This document shows, piece by piece, positions 1 to 9,921 of a DNA stretch of 64,000 bases. The position numbers and the translations under genes were made by a program. Each line of letters begins with the position of its first letter. Position 1 is the stretch's first letter. The notes beneath the pieces are model-generated. The model searched no databases. It had not been told where the DNA came from and was given only the letters and a program-made list of their open reading frames with translations. Origin of the DNA: Dipteris shenzhenensis (lineage: Eukaryota; Polypodiophyta; Polypodiopsida; Gleicheniales); NCBI GenBank assembly GCA_047967505.1, contig CM106538.1, one strand, 5' to 3'.

Positions 1-1241
1 CAAAAACTTCATTGTCCAAATAATAGAAATTTGTATAAATGAACCATGAAGAGAATTATTCTCTCTATACTTACTAGTTATATCTAAAGAGCAGCCTAAG
101 CTTTGAGCTTAGACATGTTTGAAAAGCTTACATTCCTTAGTATACTCTACTCTTTTCCTTGAAACTTATGTGCACATAAGTTTGTTGCTATAGGATATTT
201 TGAATAAAGTTTCATAGAAAAATCCGAGAAAACCTCTATCAAATTATAGAAGTGACTTCAAAATTAGGGTTTCACTAAACATTACATAATTATAAAAACA
301 TTAAGTCAGCTTAAAACTAATACATACCTAGACCTTGAATTTTTTTGAGAAGCTTGTACACCTTAGTATACGATATTTTTTCCCTTAAAATTTGCCTACA
401 AAAAAATGTATTGCGACAAAATCTTCCGAAATCTATTATGAACAAACTTTCATAGCATATAAGAGAAACCAAGGAACATATGCTCAAAGTTCATCCAAAG
501 CTCTATTGAATCACAAAGACATTATCATGCTTGTACAAACGTGATTTCTAAAGATATTGTATGAATTGCAAAGACATTATAATGCTTGTCGAATATAACG
601 CTTGTACAAAAGTGAGGTGTCATTGAACATTGCAAAAAAAAACTTCAAATAAATGCTTATTCTCATTTTTCTTTACTAGTTATACTTCAAGAGGTGCTAA
701 GCTTTGAGGTCTAACAAATAAATGCATACCTAGACCTTAAGTATGTTTGAGAAGCCTATCTTCCTAGTATACTACACTCTTCTCCTACAAACTTACTACA
801 ACAAAGTATTTCAAAATCTATTTGAAATAATTTCACATAAAAAATAATAGTTCGAACATATGTTTAAAATTCATACAAATCTTTCTACCGTTTGTGTCAA
901 ACTAGGAAACAATTGTAATGTTTTAAAAAATCCAAGAGCATTGATTCATTCCAAAGCTCCTTATTTTCACTATACTTCAGTAGTTGAAAGAATATAGTAC
1001 CTCTTCTCCATGAAGCAAGCTTGTAGATAGAAGAAATCACCAAAACATGTTTGAAATTAAAAGAAAATGAATGCTTATACCAAAATAAATACAAGAAGCA
1101 ATATCTATGAAGATCAAAAGAACGATGAATGCAAGTTTGAGCTTGAAGATCAATCCTCTTTCGATCTTCTTTCAAGGAATCTTGTTCAAGTATCTCCTCC
1201 AAGCTAGAGGCATGCTAGTAAGTCATTGTTCCCTATAATCA
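1..1241. repeat. Tandem duplication, copy 1 (about 1.24 kb)
   Basis: AT-rich sequence repeated almost base for base at 1292-2533. The offset is 1291 at the start and 1292 after one extra A in a poly-A run near 1930. The window opens inside or at the start of this unit, so more copies may lie to the left. It carries a 101-residue minus-strand frame at 897-1202, duplicated in copy 2, with no family I recognise. The near identity implies a recent duplication or an assembly artefact. Confidence 0.9.
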
Positions 1242-1255
1242 TAGGGAACAATGAC
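1222..1255. repeat. Perfect hairpin at the end of copy 1
   Basis: GTCATTGTTCCCTA, a 6-base loop TAATCA, then the exact reverse complement: 14-bp arms. Only the left arm and loop exist at the end of copy 2 (2514-2533), so the palindrome marks the junction between the two copies. Confidence 0.85.
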
Positions 1256-1291
1256 TAATACTAAAGAAAATATGAATATTAATAAATTTAA

Positions 1292-2533
1292 CAAAAACTT
1301 CATTGTCCAAATAATAGAAATTTGTATAAATGAACCATGAAGAGAATTATTCTCTCTATACTTACTAGTTATATCTAAAGAGCAGCCTAAGCTTTGAGCT
1401 TAGACATGTTTGAAAAGCTTACATTCCTTAGTATACTCTACTCTTTTCCTTGAAACTTATGTGCACATAAGTTTGTTGCTATAGGATATTTTGAATAAAG
1501 TTTCATAGAAAAATCCGAGAAAACCTCTATCAAATTATAGAAGTGACTTCAAAATTAGGGTTTCACTAAACATTACATAATTATAAAAACATTAAGTCAG
1601 CTTAAAACTAATACATACCTAGACCTTGAATTTTTTTGAGAAGCTTGTACACCTTAGTATACGATATTTTTTCCCTTAAAATTTGCCTACAAAAAAATGT
1701 ATTGCGACAAAATCTTCCGAAATCTATTATGAACAAACTTTCATAGCATATAAGAGAAACCAAGGAACATATGCTCAAAGTTCATCCAAAGCTCTATTGA
1801 ATCACAAAGACATTATCATGCTTGTACAAACGTGATTTCTAAAGATATTGTATGAATTGCAAAGACATTATAATGCTTGTCGAATATAACGCTTGTACAA
1901 AAGTGAGGTGTCATTGAACATTGCAAAAAAAAAACTTCAAATAAATGCTTATTCTCATTTTTCTTTACTAGTTATACTTCAAGAGGTGCTAAGCTTTGAG
2001 GTCTAACAAATAAATGCATACCTAGACCTTAAGTATGTTTGAGAAGCCTATCTTCCTAGTATACTACACTCTTCTCCTACAAACTTACTACAACAAAGTA
2101 TTTCAAAATCTATTTGAAATAATTTCACATAAAAAATAATAGTTCGAACATATGTTTAAAATTCATACAAATCTTTCTACCGTTTGTGTCAAACTAGGAA
2201 ACAATTGTAATGTTTTAAAAAATCCAAGAGCATTGATTCATTCCAAAGCTCCTTATTTTCACTATACTTCAGTAGTTGAAAGAATATAGTACCTCTTCTC
2301 CATGAAGCAAGCTTGTAGATAGAAGAAATCACCAAAACATGTTTGAAATTAAAAGAAAATGAATGCTTATACCAAAATAAATACAAGAAGCAATATCTAT
2401 GAAGATCAAAAGAACGATGAATGCAAGTTTGAGCTTGAAGATCAATCCTCTTTCGATCTTCTTTCAAGGAATCTTGTTCAAGTATCTCCTCCAAGCTAGA
2501 GGCATGCTAGTAAGTCATTGTTCCCTATAATCA
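1292..2533. repeat. Tandem duplication, copy 2
   Basis: Second copy of the unit at 1-1241, separated from it by a 50-bp spacer (1242-1291). Identity ends at the motif TATAATCA. After this point copy 1 continues into a palindrome and copy 2 into unrelated sequence. No gene is recognisable inside. Confidence 0.9.
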
Positions 2534-3860
2534 CATTGATTGTGCAACAAATCAAAGAGAGGCCCTCAAAGATCTTGTGCGTCTTGACTCCAACCGTTTG
2601 AAATGGAGAAGGAAACAGAGATGAGGAAAAAAATAACGAGATTGTGCATAGATACTCTAAAAAAGCAAGCGTGATACATCTCAATCAATTTTTTGAAAGA
2701 ATGGAGATGGAGAGAGATAAAGAATGACGAGATCACGATGAGAAAATACGCAAAAGATAAGGAGTAACAAAGAAAGAAGGTTCCCACTCAAAAGAGAGAT
2801 GAGATTCAAAATTAGGCTTATGGAGAGGAGGAGGAACCTTAAAAGACACCAAAAATTGAGTAAGAGGGAAGAGAAAAATGTGGGAGATGGAATGAAGGTA
2901 GACATTTGATGATTTCAAGAGATTCAATTTAGGTTTGCTTGAGAAATTGATTTACAAGTTTCATTATGATTCAAAAACATGATAAGGAGCTCAGGGTACA
3001 AGTTGGAGAGTTGCATTTGACCGAATTCAAAAGAGGGAGAATCATGTCACATCCCACTCTCCATATGCCAAATTTATATTTAGATTTATTCGTCTTATCC
3101 TATGATATCAAGGCTCTGTTTTTAGTCTAACATTTTTGTAGGATTCTCTAGCATGTGCACAATCACATAGTTAAATATACAAATTGCAAATAGAGGCCCC
3201 CACTTTGTGAAAAATGATATTAGGGCATGGAAGATGGAGAGGGATAAATTGGGGGTAGGGATACTTTGACATGTGTAGGCCTTCTAAAGCTGTCTGCACC
3301 AACTCCAGCACATAAAGAGAGATCTCCCTTCATCAATTATGCCCGTCGCTTGTTCACCCTTCTTGCCCTCTTCCTTCCCCCTTCCCTTCCACCCTTCCTT
3401 TGGCTGGAGACGCTCCTCCACCTCTTTAGCTTGGTGGAAAGGTCACAAGAGCGAGCAAAATACTCAATCAAAGCCGCGTACGGGGAGGACGATTAGCCTG
3501 GGAGTGATGAAAGGTAGAGGAGGCAACAACATAAACCTCGAATCGAACTACTCAGCACAAACGATTAACATCATCGCTGCTTCGTCATTAGCAATGGAGG
3601 CCCAGAATGCACATATAAATAAGGTCGGTCTACAGTGGCGTGAAGCCCTCCATGGTGATTTAAACGTTTGTTGTGGCTGGGAAGCAGGCAAAAAACGAGC
3701 TGCTTAATGAGGGAAGCAATAAAATCAACTAGCATTTCTCGTGTGGAAAGTATTGTTTTAGCATGCACGCGGGCATGTGTGTGCATCCGCATGTGCAAGA
3801 ACTTTTACATGTGTGCGTGTGTGTCTGTGTGCACATGCAAGCACTTCTGCATTTTTGTGT
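2534..3860. other. Intergenic stretch, no gene recognised
   Basis: Purine-rich then mixed sequence. Several short frames occur on both strands (for example near 2566-2927 and 3266-3707), but they overlap one another, are low-complexity and match no domain I know. Confidence 0.5.
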
Positions 3861-3861
3861 G

Positions 3862-3895
3862 TGTGAGAGAGAGAGAGAGAGAGAGTTGTAGGGAG

Positions 3896-3930
<35 letters not shown>

Positions 3931-3932
3931 TT
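3862..3932. repeat. GA microsatellite
   Basis: Interrupted (GA)n tract in three blocks broken by TTGTAGG and AGA interruptions, preceded by a TG-rich tract (3775-3860). Ordinary simple-sequence DNA. Confidence 0.95.
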
Positions 3933-4168
3933 GTATAGCTCTCGAGTTCGCTTTCAAGATACTAACAATCTAGCAATCTTAATCTAATAGCAGATTCACC
4001 ATCGATTTCAAAAAACATTACAGCTTTCACTTATTTTGACATCGCTTGATCCGTTATTGTGCAAGTAAACTGGGAGAATCATCTCACTGATAGATCGCTT
4101 ATTCATCTAGAAACGAGCAGTTCTGCTTCTGAGCGGTGCATATGCGATCCACATCATTAAGCAACAGC

Positions 4169-5134
4169 TCATACAAGGGAATAATTGATGGTAATTTTTC
4201 CTTCATTTGGATCTGCTATGTCTGCGAACGCATCTGCTGATAAATCGAAGGTTCCTTGACAACCAGGGGGACAGTAATCCACGATTTTTACTGTTATAGA
4301 TCCACTTCTACATGGTTGCGCAACCCCAGCATTTGTCCCACCCGTGCATGTGATTGTGTACATTTGGCCACATGCAGCGCCTCCATTCCAAATCGTATCG
4401 CTGGCTGCTGCGAACAAGTTTCCAGCAGGGAATTGGTTCGGGTCATTGCCGTAACATTTAGACGCTGCATAGCCGAGCCAAGTCAGTAAAGAGCCAATGC
4501 TTACACGAGACTCATCTACACATACAGGTCTTAAAACGACTATGATTACGACGCTGCTTTATTGAAAGAAACACGAGTTGAGATATTACTTTCTCAAATG
4601 GCCAATGTATGAAAAAGGTGAACCTACGTCTACTTAACACTAACTTAGTTTTTAAGACGGTCAGCTTGACCAAAAACCAAAGAAAAACCTACCATCGGTC
4701 CAGATTAGGCAAGAACAGCGTTTGTCCAAGCACGAGTAATCGTATTAATATGACAGCGCGTTTGTTCAAGCACAAGTCAGCCTGATAATCGAATCAGGTT
4801 TGAAGCACAATGTAAGCGCTCCTGCTTGAGGATTCTTACGTATCGATTGCTAGCTGAAACGATTGCCGCAAATCGACAAGTATTGATTACTAAAAAACAC
4901 GATCGCTACCAGTATCGAACACCAAATCGGCATGCTACCGCGTGAGCAACGATTACATCACCACAACAATCTAACAGCTAATAAGGGCAAATCGGGCACT
5001 CGTGTCGCTTCTCGAATATATAAGAGCTTACGAGTGTAAGGAGGCGTGTAGAACGTAGCAGTTCCAGAATCAGCACCTACGCCTGCTGCCAGAGCTAACA
5101 TAAGAGCAGCAAGGGAAACCCAACGGCAAGCCAT
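4169..5134 (-). CDS. EG45-like domain / plant natriuretic peptide-like secreted protein (two exons)
   Basis: Exon 1 is 5134-5032 and exon 2 is 4464-4169, giving 132 residues, the usual size for plant natriuretic peptides. The 567-bp intron has donor GTAAGC and acceptor TATGCAG in phase 1, and splicing creates the proline of YTPPYTP. Residues 1 to about 24 form a signal peptide (Leu/Ala-rich core, likely cut before ADSGTATFY). The rest is a double-psi beta-barrel as in expansin domain 1, with six cysteines: KCYG, ACGQ, ITC, QPC, DYCPPGC. The closing motif GKITINYSLV is typical of EG45/PNP proteins. The barrel-binding CBM63 half of true expansins is absent. Family members are apoplastic and linked to water and ion homeostasis; the role here is inferred. 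The ATG at 5134 is preferred over 5158 because a TATA box at 5173-5179 would place the start of transcription between them. It is a rare intact gene in this window. Confidence 0.88.
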
Positions 5135-5172
5135 GATGCTACGATATACGAATCTCATATGTTGAGAATGCA

Positions 5173-5179
5173 ATTTATA
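5173..5179 (-). promoter_or_regulatory. TATA box of the EG45-like gene
   Basis: TATAAAT on the minus strand, about 40 bases upstream of the chosen ATG at 5134. Spacing and orientation fit a core promoter with a very short 5' leader. Confidence 0.6.
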
Positions 5180-5788
5180 GGCTACTGAGCGAGCTGTCTC
5201 AACGTGAAGTCTACGGCGGGGACTGTGTTTCAAAGTTCGAATTATAGCAGTGTACGCTATGAGAAGTTTTTCGGGTATGCGTTATTGCTTGTTGCAAGAG
5301 ATTTCAAGGAGAGTGAAGCGTCTCTCTTTACATCGCCTGCCAATCCGACATCAGGGCGATTGCATTTTAAACGTCTCTTTCTAAAAAGCTAGTTTCCCAG
5401 TTTCTGTTAACCTTTCTTTACTGGAATCTTACATTCAGCCCTCCCTTCGACCTTCCGGGAGTCTCCAGAAACAGAGTCGACGGTCGTTTCCACCTTTAAG
5501 AAAGAGTTTTCAAACTTCAAACGTCACCCAGGCACTCCTTTCAACCTTCGATTGCGTAAAGTCAGCATTTCACATGCTGAACATGCAATTTTCGCGAGGT
5601 ACCTCGGCGTGAATTAGATCTACTGCAGGACTACCTTCTAGAAAGGCCTCGAATTGAAGGATAGCTGAAAACATCACCAATCTTTATGGAGGACAAGATT
5701 ATACGTTTGAAAGAGTTGTCCTTCTTTAAGAATATACCCAATGTGTTCAACAAATTTCAAATAGTGTTGAGAATTCCTAAAAATCCAC

Positions 5789-5935
5789 TAGCATTTTCCT
5801 TGAACATCAAGGTCCGCGGTCCCTTGGAATTGATTTCCAGCGGTTCGATCGTTGGCATGTCCTTCGAGGAAGATGCAATCCGTGGACTCTCACGTTAAGG
5901 GTATGTGCACATGAGTCCTGTAGAGCGACGTTGGT
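5789..5935. repeat. 147-bp tandem duplication, unit 1
   Basis: Begins TAGCATTTTCCTTGAACATC and is repeated directly at 5936-6082 with about 8 mismatches (mainly C/G, G/A and A/G). No coding function is evident; the flanking 5400-5788 holds nothing I recognise. Confidence 0.9.
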
Positions 5936-6082
5936 TAGCATTTTCCTTGAACATCAAGGTCGGCGGTCCGTTGGAATTGATTTCCAGCCGTTCGATCATT
6001 GGCATGTCCTTCAAGGAAGATGCAATCCGTGGACTCTCACGTTAAGGGTATGTGCACACGAGTCTTGTAGAGCGACGTTGGT
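5936..6082. repeat. 147-bp tandem duplication, unit 2
   Basis: Exact period of 147 bases relative to 5789-5935. Short frames spanning the junction (5686-5898, 5931-6398) come from the duplication and are not taken as genes. Confidence 0.9.
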
Positions 6083-6189
6083 GGCTGGTTTTGGAACTTG
6101 GCCCAAAGTTCCATGCAGTTTTGGAGCACCACTAGTGCTCAAAACTGCACCAGCTCCATTGTCCATAGTGCCAAGATTTCAGCACCGGT

Positions 6190-6364
6190 GCTCCATTTCG
6201 CCTCCACGCAATCACCACTTGCCATTTGGCTCTGAGTACAGCCTTCAATGCAGTCTGCAACATTCTGTAGCTCACTGCATTCTGCTCCCTTTCGTCTCCA
6301 CCCAATCACCACTTGCCATGTGTCTCTCAAGACAACATTCAATGAACTGTGCAGCTCCCTCCGC
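6190..6364. repeat. Degenerate tandem duplication of about 95 bp
   Basis: The segment starting GCTCCATTTCGCCTCCAC near 6190 recurs as GCTCCCTTTCGTCTCCAC near 6285. Both are followed by CAATCACCACTTGCCAT and then a diverged tail with AACATTC. It follows directly on the 147-bp duplication. 6400-6960 shows no gene. Confidence 0.7.
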
Positions 6365-6969
6365 CAGAGCCATTAAATATTTCAATTCGTTCACATGAGT
6401 TAATTTATCTTGCATACCATCATGGTCTTGCATGGCATCCATTGCAGAAAGTATTATCTTGGAATAAAAGAATACAATATCAACCCTCATGTAATCTTTA
6501 TGGTCTCTTGTGTTTCATTCCTCCACACATTTCAAGGATGTTGTTCCAATCTACATTAGGAAAACAGGGAGCTCATTTTGGGGCCTTGAGAGAAATTCAT
6601 GATTTCTTTATTTTTTTTCTCTAAAATAATAAAATATGACATAACCCCATTGACATACGGTGCGAAATTTGATATTTTTGACAACACCGGCACGTTCGGG
6701 CAGGCCAAGACCCTCGAAAAGGCTTTTGAAATGCCAAAAATGGGCCCCCGGAGGCTCGAGAAAGGCCAAAAAAGGCCCGAAAAGCGACTTGTACAAATAA
6801 AAGCGATCCCCTACATCCTCTGCATCCCTCATTGCTATCCCCTTGGGAAATCAAACCTAATCACATCTTCAATCTCTAGCTTAAGCTTCTTATGCAGCTC
6901 TTCTAGCTGATTAGAGATTAACTCATAGCCTAACGCTAGATGGGAGTTGGCCTGTTTAGTTAAGCTCAA

Positions 6970-7085
6970 AAGCATAGAATTTCGCTCATTGCCTAAGAAG
7001 AAGTGCTTATTCATTCTTACGACTTGTCTTATGTACTCTTCTTTGCAAATGTTGCTGCATCTTCACTTTCCACCAACTAACATTG
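6970..7085 (-). pseudogene. BED-type zinc-finger relic (distal)
   Basis: Minus-strand translation gives a degraded pattern around NICKEEY and then NKHFFLGNER. This matches the better-preserved fingers at 7222-7350 and 40990-41240, which read CNIC/CNIY ... KHFLG. BED fingers are DNA-binding modules found mostly in hAT transposases. The first cysteine region is disrupted by a stop and an apparent insertion, so this is a relic. Identity is inferred from the shared spacing only. Confidence 0.35.
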
Positions 7086-7221
7086 TAACAAAGTCCTTTG
7101 GCGTTGTAGGATTTCGACCTTATCCATTCGCCTCATCCTCGCCTCATCCCAAGATTATGGATGTGCTATTGCAGAATTTGTCATAGCTTATGATTCTTGA
7201 TGTGCTACATTTGCATGGGTG

Positions 7222-7350
7222 TCTCCTCACAAAATGATTGCATGTCCCTTACATTTTTTGATGCACTTTCGCTCATCACCTAAGAAGTGTTTACTCATTA
7301 TTGGGATTGGTCCGCACAACTTTTCTCGACAAATGTTACATCTCCATGAA
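7222..7350 (-). pseudogene. BED-type zinc-finger relic (proximal)
   Basis: Minus-strand translation contains WRCNICREKL, then SKHFLGDERKCIKKCKGH. The CxxC pair, the later KH and the final cysteine fit the BED pattern C-x2-C-xn-H. Together with 6970-7085 it looks like a tandem pair from a hAT-type transposase or domesticated derivative. No catalytic hAT domain or dimerisation tail is visible nearby. Confidence 0.45.
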
Positions 7351-8440
7351 TCAAGTTTCATGTTCCTGATACCTGATTTAATGCATACTTTTTAAATCAT
7401 GTCTACAATGTATTGAAAGTAGACAGAGTATGCATTGGACATATGAATTAATTGTATTCAATGAACCGTGTACAAGTATGTAGGTGAGGACATATGTGAT
7501 GGTTATGAAGAGGCATACCCTCTTATAATTGTGTGTGTGTGTGAGAGAATCAAGACCTTATCAATCTTACTTCCCTTATTGATATGGTGATTCGAAAAGA
7601 GTATCTATATGCTATAATATTAATAGTTATTCAATGCTTTCCTAGTCTATCCAAGATCAAGAGTAGAATGAATGATGAGTAGCATGAATAATTTAGTCTC
7701 CATTTTGCTTTGGTTGCATATGGCACTTGATCATTCATCTTCAAATGCATTTCTTGAGCTTGTGCATTGATTCTCCCCCTCAATCGAGAGAAAGGGATCA
7801 TCAATGCTACATCTTGAATGTCAGCGTATTGTTTTTCATCATGGGTGATTTTTTAATGTTAGTCTCGTTAAGAAGCTAAAGTTTTATATTGGTGTCGAAA
7901 GTTTGTATGCCCTAATAAAAAATAAAAATTTGAGATATTCGCTAGTGGAAGATCTCGGTCATGGTTGATCCTGGTCGTGATTGATCGCTACGCAATTTGT
8001 TGTATCGAATGCACATCTTAGGATCTTCCATCAGAAAGATAGAGTATTTTCCTTTCATTAAGTAGGGAGGTCCTAATATCCATGGGGTCTCGAAGGGGAT
8101 GACCTTTCAATTTCAATAAAGGAGAATGGAATGCATTAATTCTTTTCTTTCCCCATAGGTTGAGAAGCAAAAGGGAGGCTGTCAGGTATCCACCATAAGC
8201 CCTTTCTCGTTTGAACCTTGTCGTTGAATTTGAAACTTTAATGCAACAAAACTAAAAGTTTCACTAGGATTTACATATTTTCCTTTAAAATTCAAAGGAA
8301 TATATATATGTGTACTACAATGTATCAATATCGTGAAACTAAAAAAATGAGCTCAATACACTTTTGCCAAGATCTTATATTAATATATAAGCACAACTTC
8401 TATAAAAACATCCATGGTTTTCAACATCGTCGTCTTGATC
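7351..8440. other. No gene recognised
   Basis: AT-rich sequence with a short TG tract near 7530. Scattered short frames have no domain. Confidence 0.4.
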
Positions 8441-8449
8441 ATCATAATA

Positions 8450-8730
8450 GTAATCATCTTAATCTTCTTCATTTCCAAGATCATTATCTTCTTGATTGTG
8501 CTTTGGTGGATAGTCTTCATCAACATTTTCTTGGGAGACGTTCTGATCATCATAGTCATTTATGTCGTTGCCTCCATCATCTAGGTCATCCTCATCATCT
8601 TCTTCATCTGATTTGTCTTGATCACCGTCAGCATCTCCATCTACATCTTCTTCATCATTGTTTCCTTTATCTTGACCGTCTAGTTCTTCACGCTCTTGCG
8701 AGGTGTTATTCCTACACTCCCCTCTATTTT
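8450..8730 (-). pseudogene. Acidic low-complexity coding relic
   Basis: The minus strand is open from a TGA near 8735 to a TAA near 8455 and reads as an Asp/Glu/Asn-rich segment (for example SDEEDDEDDLDD) of roughly 90-95 residues. There is no methionine start in the open stretch, so it could be an internal exon or a relic. The complementary plus strand reads as a His/Leu-rich frame (8308-8970), which I treat as its shadow. Function unknown. It lies between the BED-like relics and Copia-1, but no link is shown. Confidence 0.35.
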
Positions 8731-8989
8731 GTCATATGTGACCACCAAAATGGGTGCCAGAAAGTGCAGTGTACTGCGCAAAAGAGTTGCACGACGACCA
8801 TAATCAAACTCATCACCTCACAGTTGTGCACCTGCAGCTCTACCACCACACCACCTGTGTATTCATGCACATGTGTGTGTGGATCATTGCACATATGTGA
8901 GATCCACTACGTAGTTGCACCTCCGGCATTAAAAAACTTGCTCTGGGTGGTTAGGACCCATTGCGTGTGAAAACGACAACTCTAAGTGA

Positions 8990-9900
8990 TTGAGAAATAA
9001 CATTAGGCCGATCATCTTCTGAAGAAGATTTGTCTTGGAGATTTTCGGTGAAGTGCCATCAATGTCATCTTGATTTTCAACATTGTCTGCTACTTCATCG
9101 ACGTGCTTAATAGCTCTCTTGTGCATCAACAGTCTGATCATTTACATTAGAAATGTCCTATCCTATGCTACATGAAACATAGCCTAGTGCACTTGATAGA
9201 TTGACAGACCATGCTATTTTGTATTGTCGTCTGCTTGTTCATGTGCACTGTTGAGATCTTGTGGCCAATAGATGCTACATTAAAATCCATTTTCTCCCCA
9301 AGATGAAACGGATTGTTGATTGTCATGCATAGATAAAGTGATGTCTTTTTCTTGAATTTGGGATTTACTCATGGTGTTGCATTGAATTGAAATTCATTCT
9401 AAACCAAGCAAACATTTTGGGGTCTTAAATGTTCGCATGCCAATCTTTGAGCAAGAAAGGCTTCCGATCATATTCATGAGCATAGACGTGCATATTAGGA
9501 ATCATGTATCACGTACATTGAGAAAAAAGTCACTGTTGATGACTCTGATTGTAGTCATGGATTCATCATCACTATCTATTTGTCTATGGCATTGGGAATG
9601 TGAGTCACCTCCTCCATTTCGTACGTCCTTCAGGTGGATGTTGAGGCGGAAGTTCTTGGCAAGCACTGAGAAAAAGGCCCTGTTTTTGTTGTGCGACCAC
9701 TGCTCTGCAGGTTGGTGAAAAGTTGCCGCAGAAATTACATCGTATGCCTGTGCGCGGAGATATTGGGAGTTGCAGAATCATCCTTATTGCCTGTTGATGC
9801 AAAATCATCACTAGGAAGTGACTATGTGGTCAAATACCACTTTCGTCAGTTTTGCAAATTTGCCCTTGTGAAGCAGAAGCTGTGTTTTTTGTAGTGACAG
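8990..9900. other. No gene recognised upstream of Copia-1
   Basis: Short frames at 8929-9141, 9437-9718 and 9691-9894 lack recognisable domains. I searched by eye for the Copia-1 LTR start (TGTTGAGATATCGAGC) and found no copy here, so Copia-1 seems to lack its 5' LTR. Confidence 0.4.
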
Positions 9901-9921
9901 AATATTTTGCAGTGTTCTGTA

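Noticed and set aside
897-1202. 101-residue minus-strand frame, duplicated at 2189-2494
   Set aside because: Two copies only because of the tandem duplication. AT-rich composition, no domain, no splice or promoter context.
3668-3973. Cys/Arg/Glu-rich 101-residue frame
   Set aside because: Its body is a translation of the TG and GA microsatellites.
8308-8970. 220-residue His/Leu-rich frame
   Set aside because: It is the complement of an acidic GAT/GAA-rich minus-strand coding relic and has no domain of its own.
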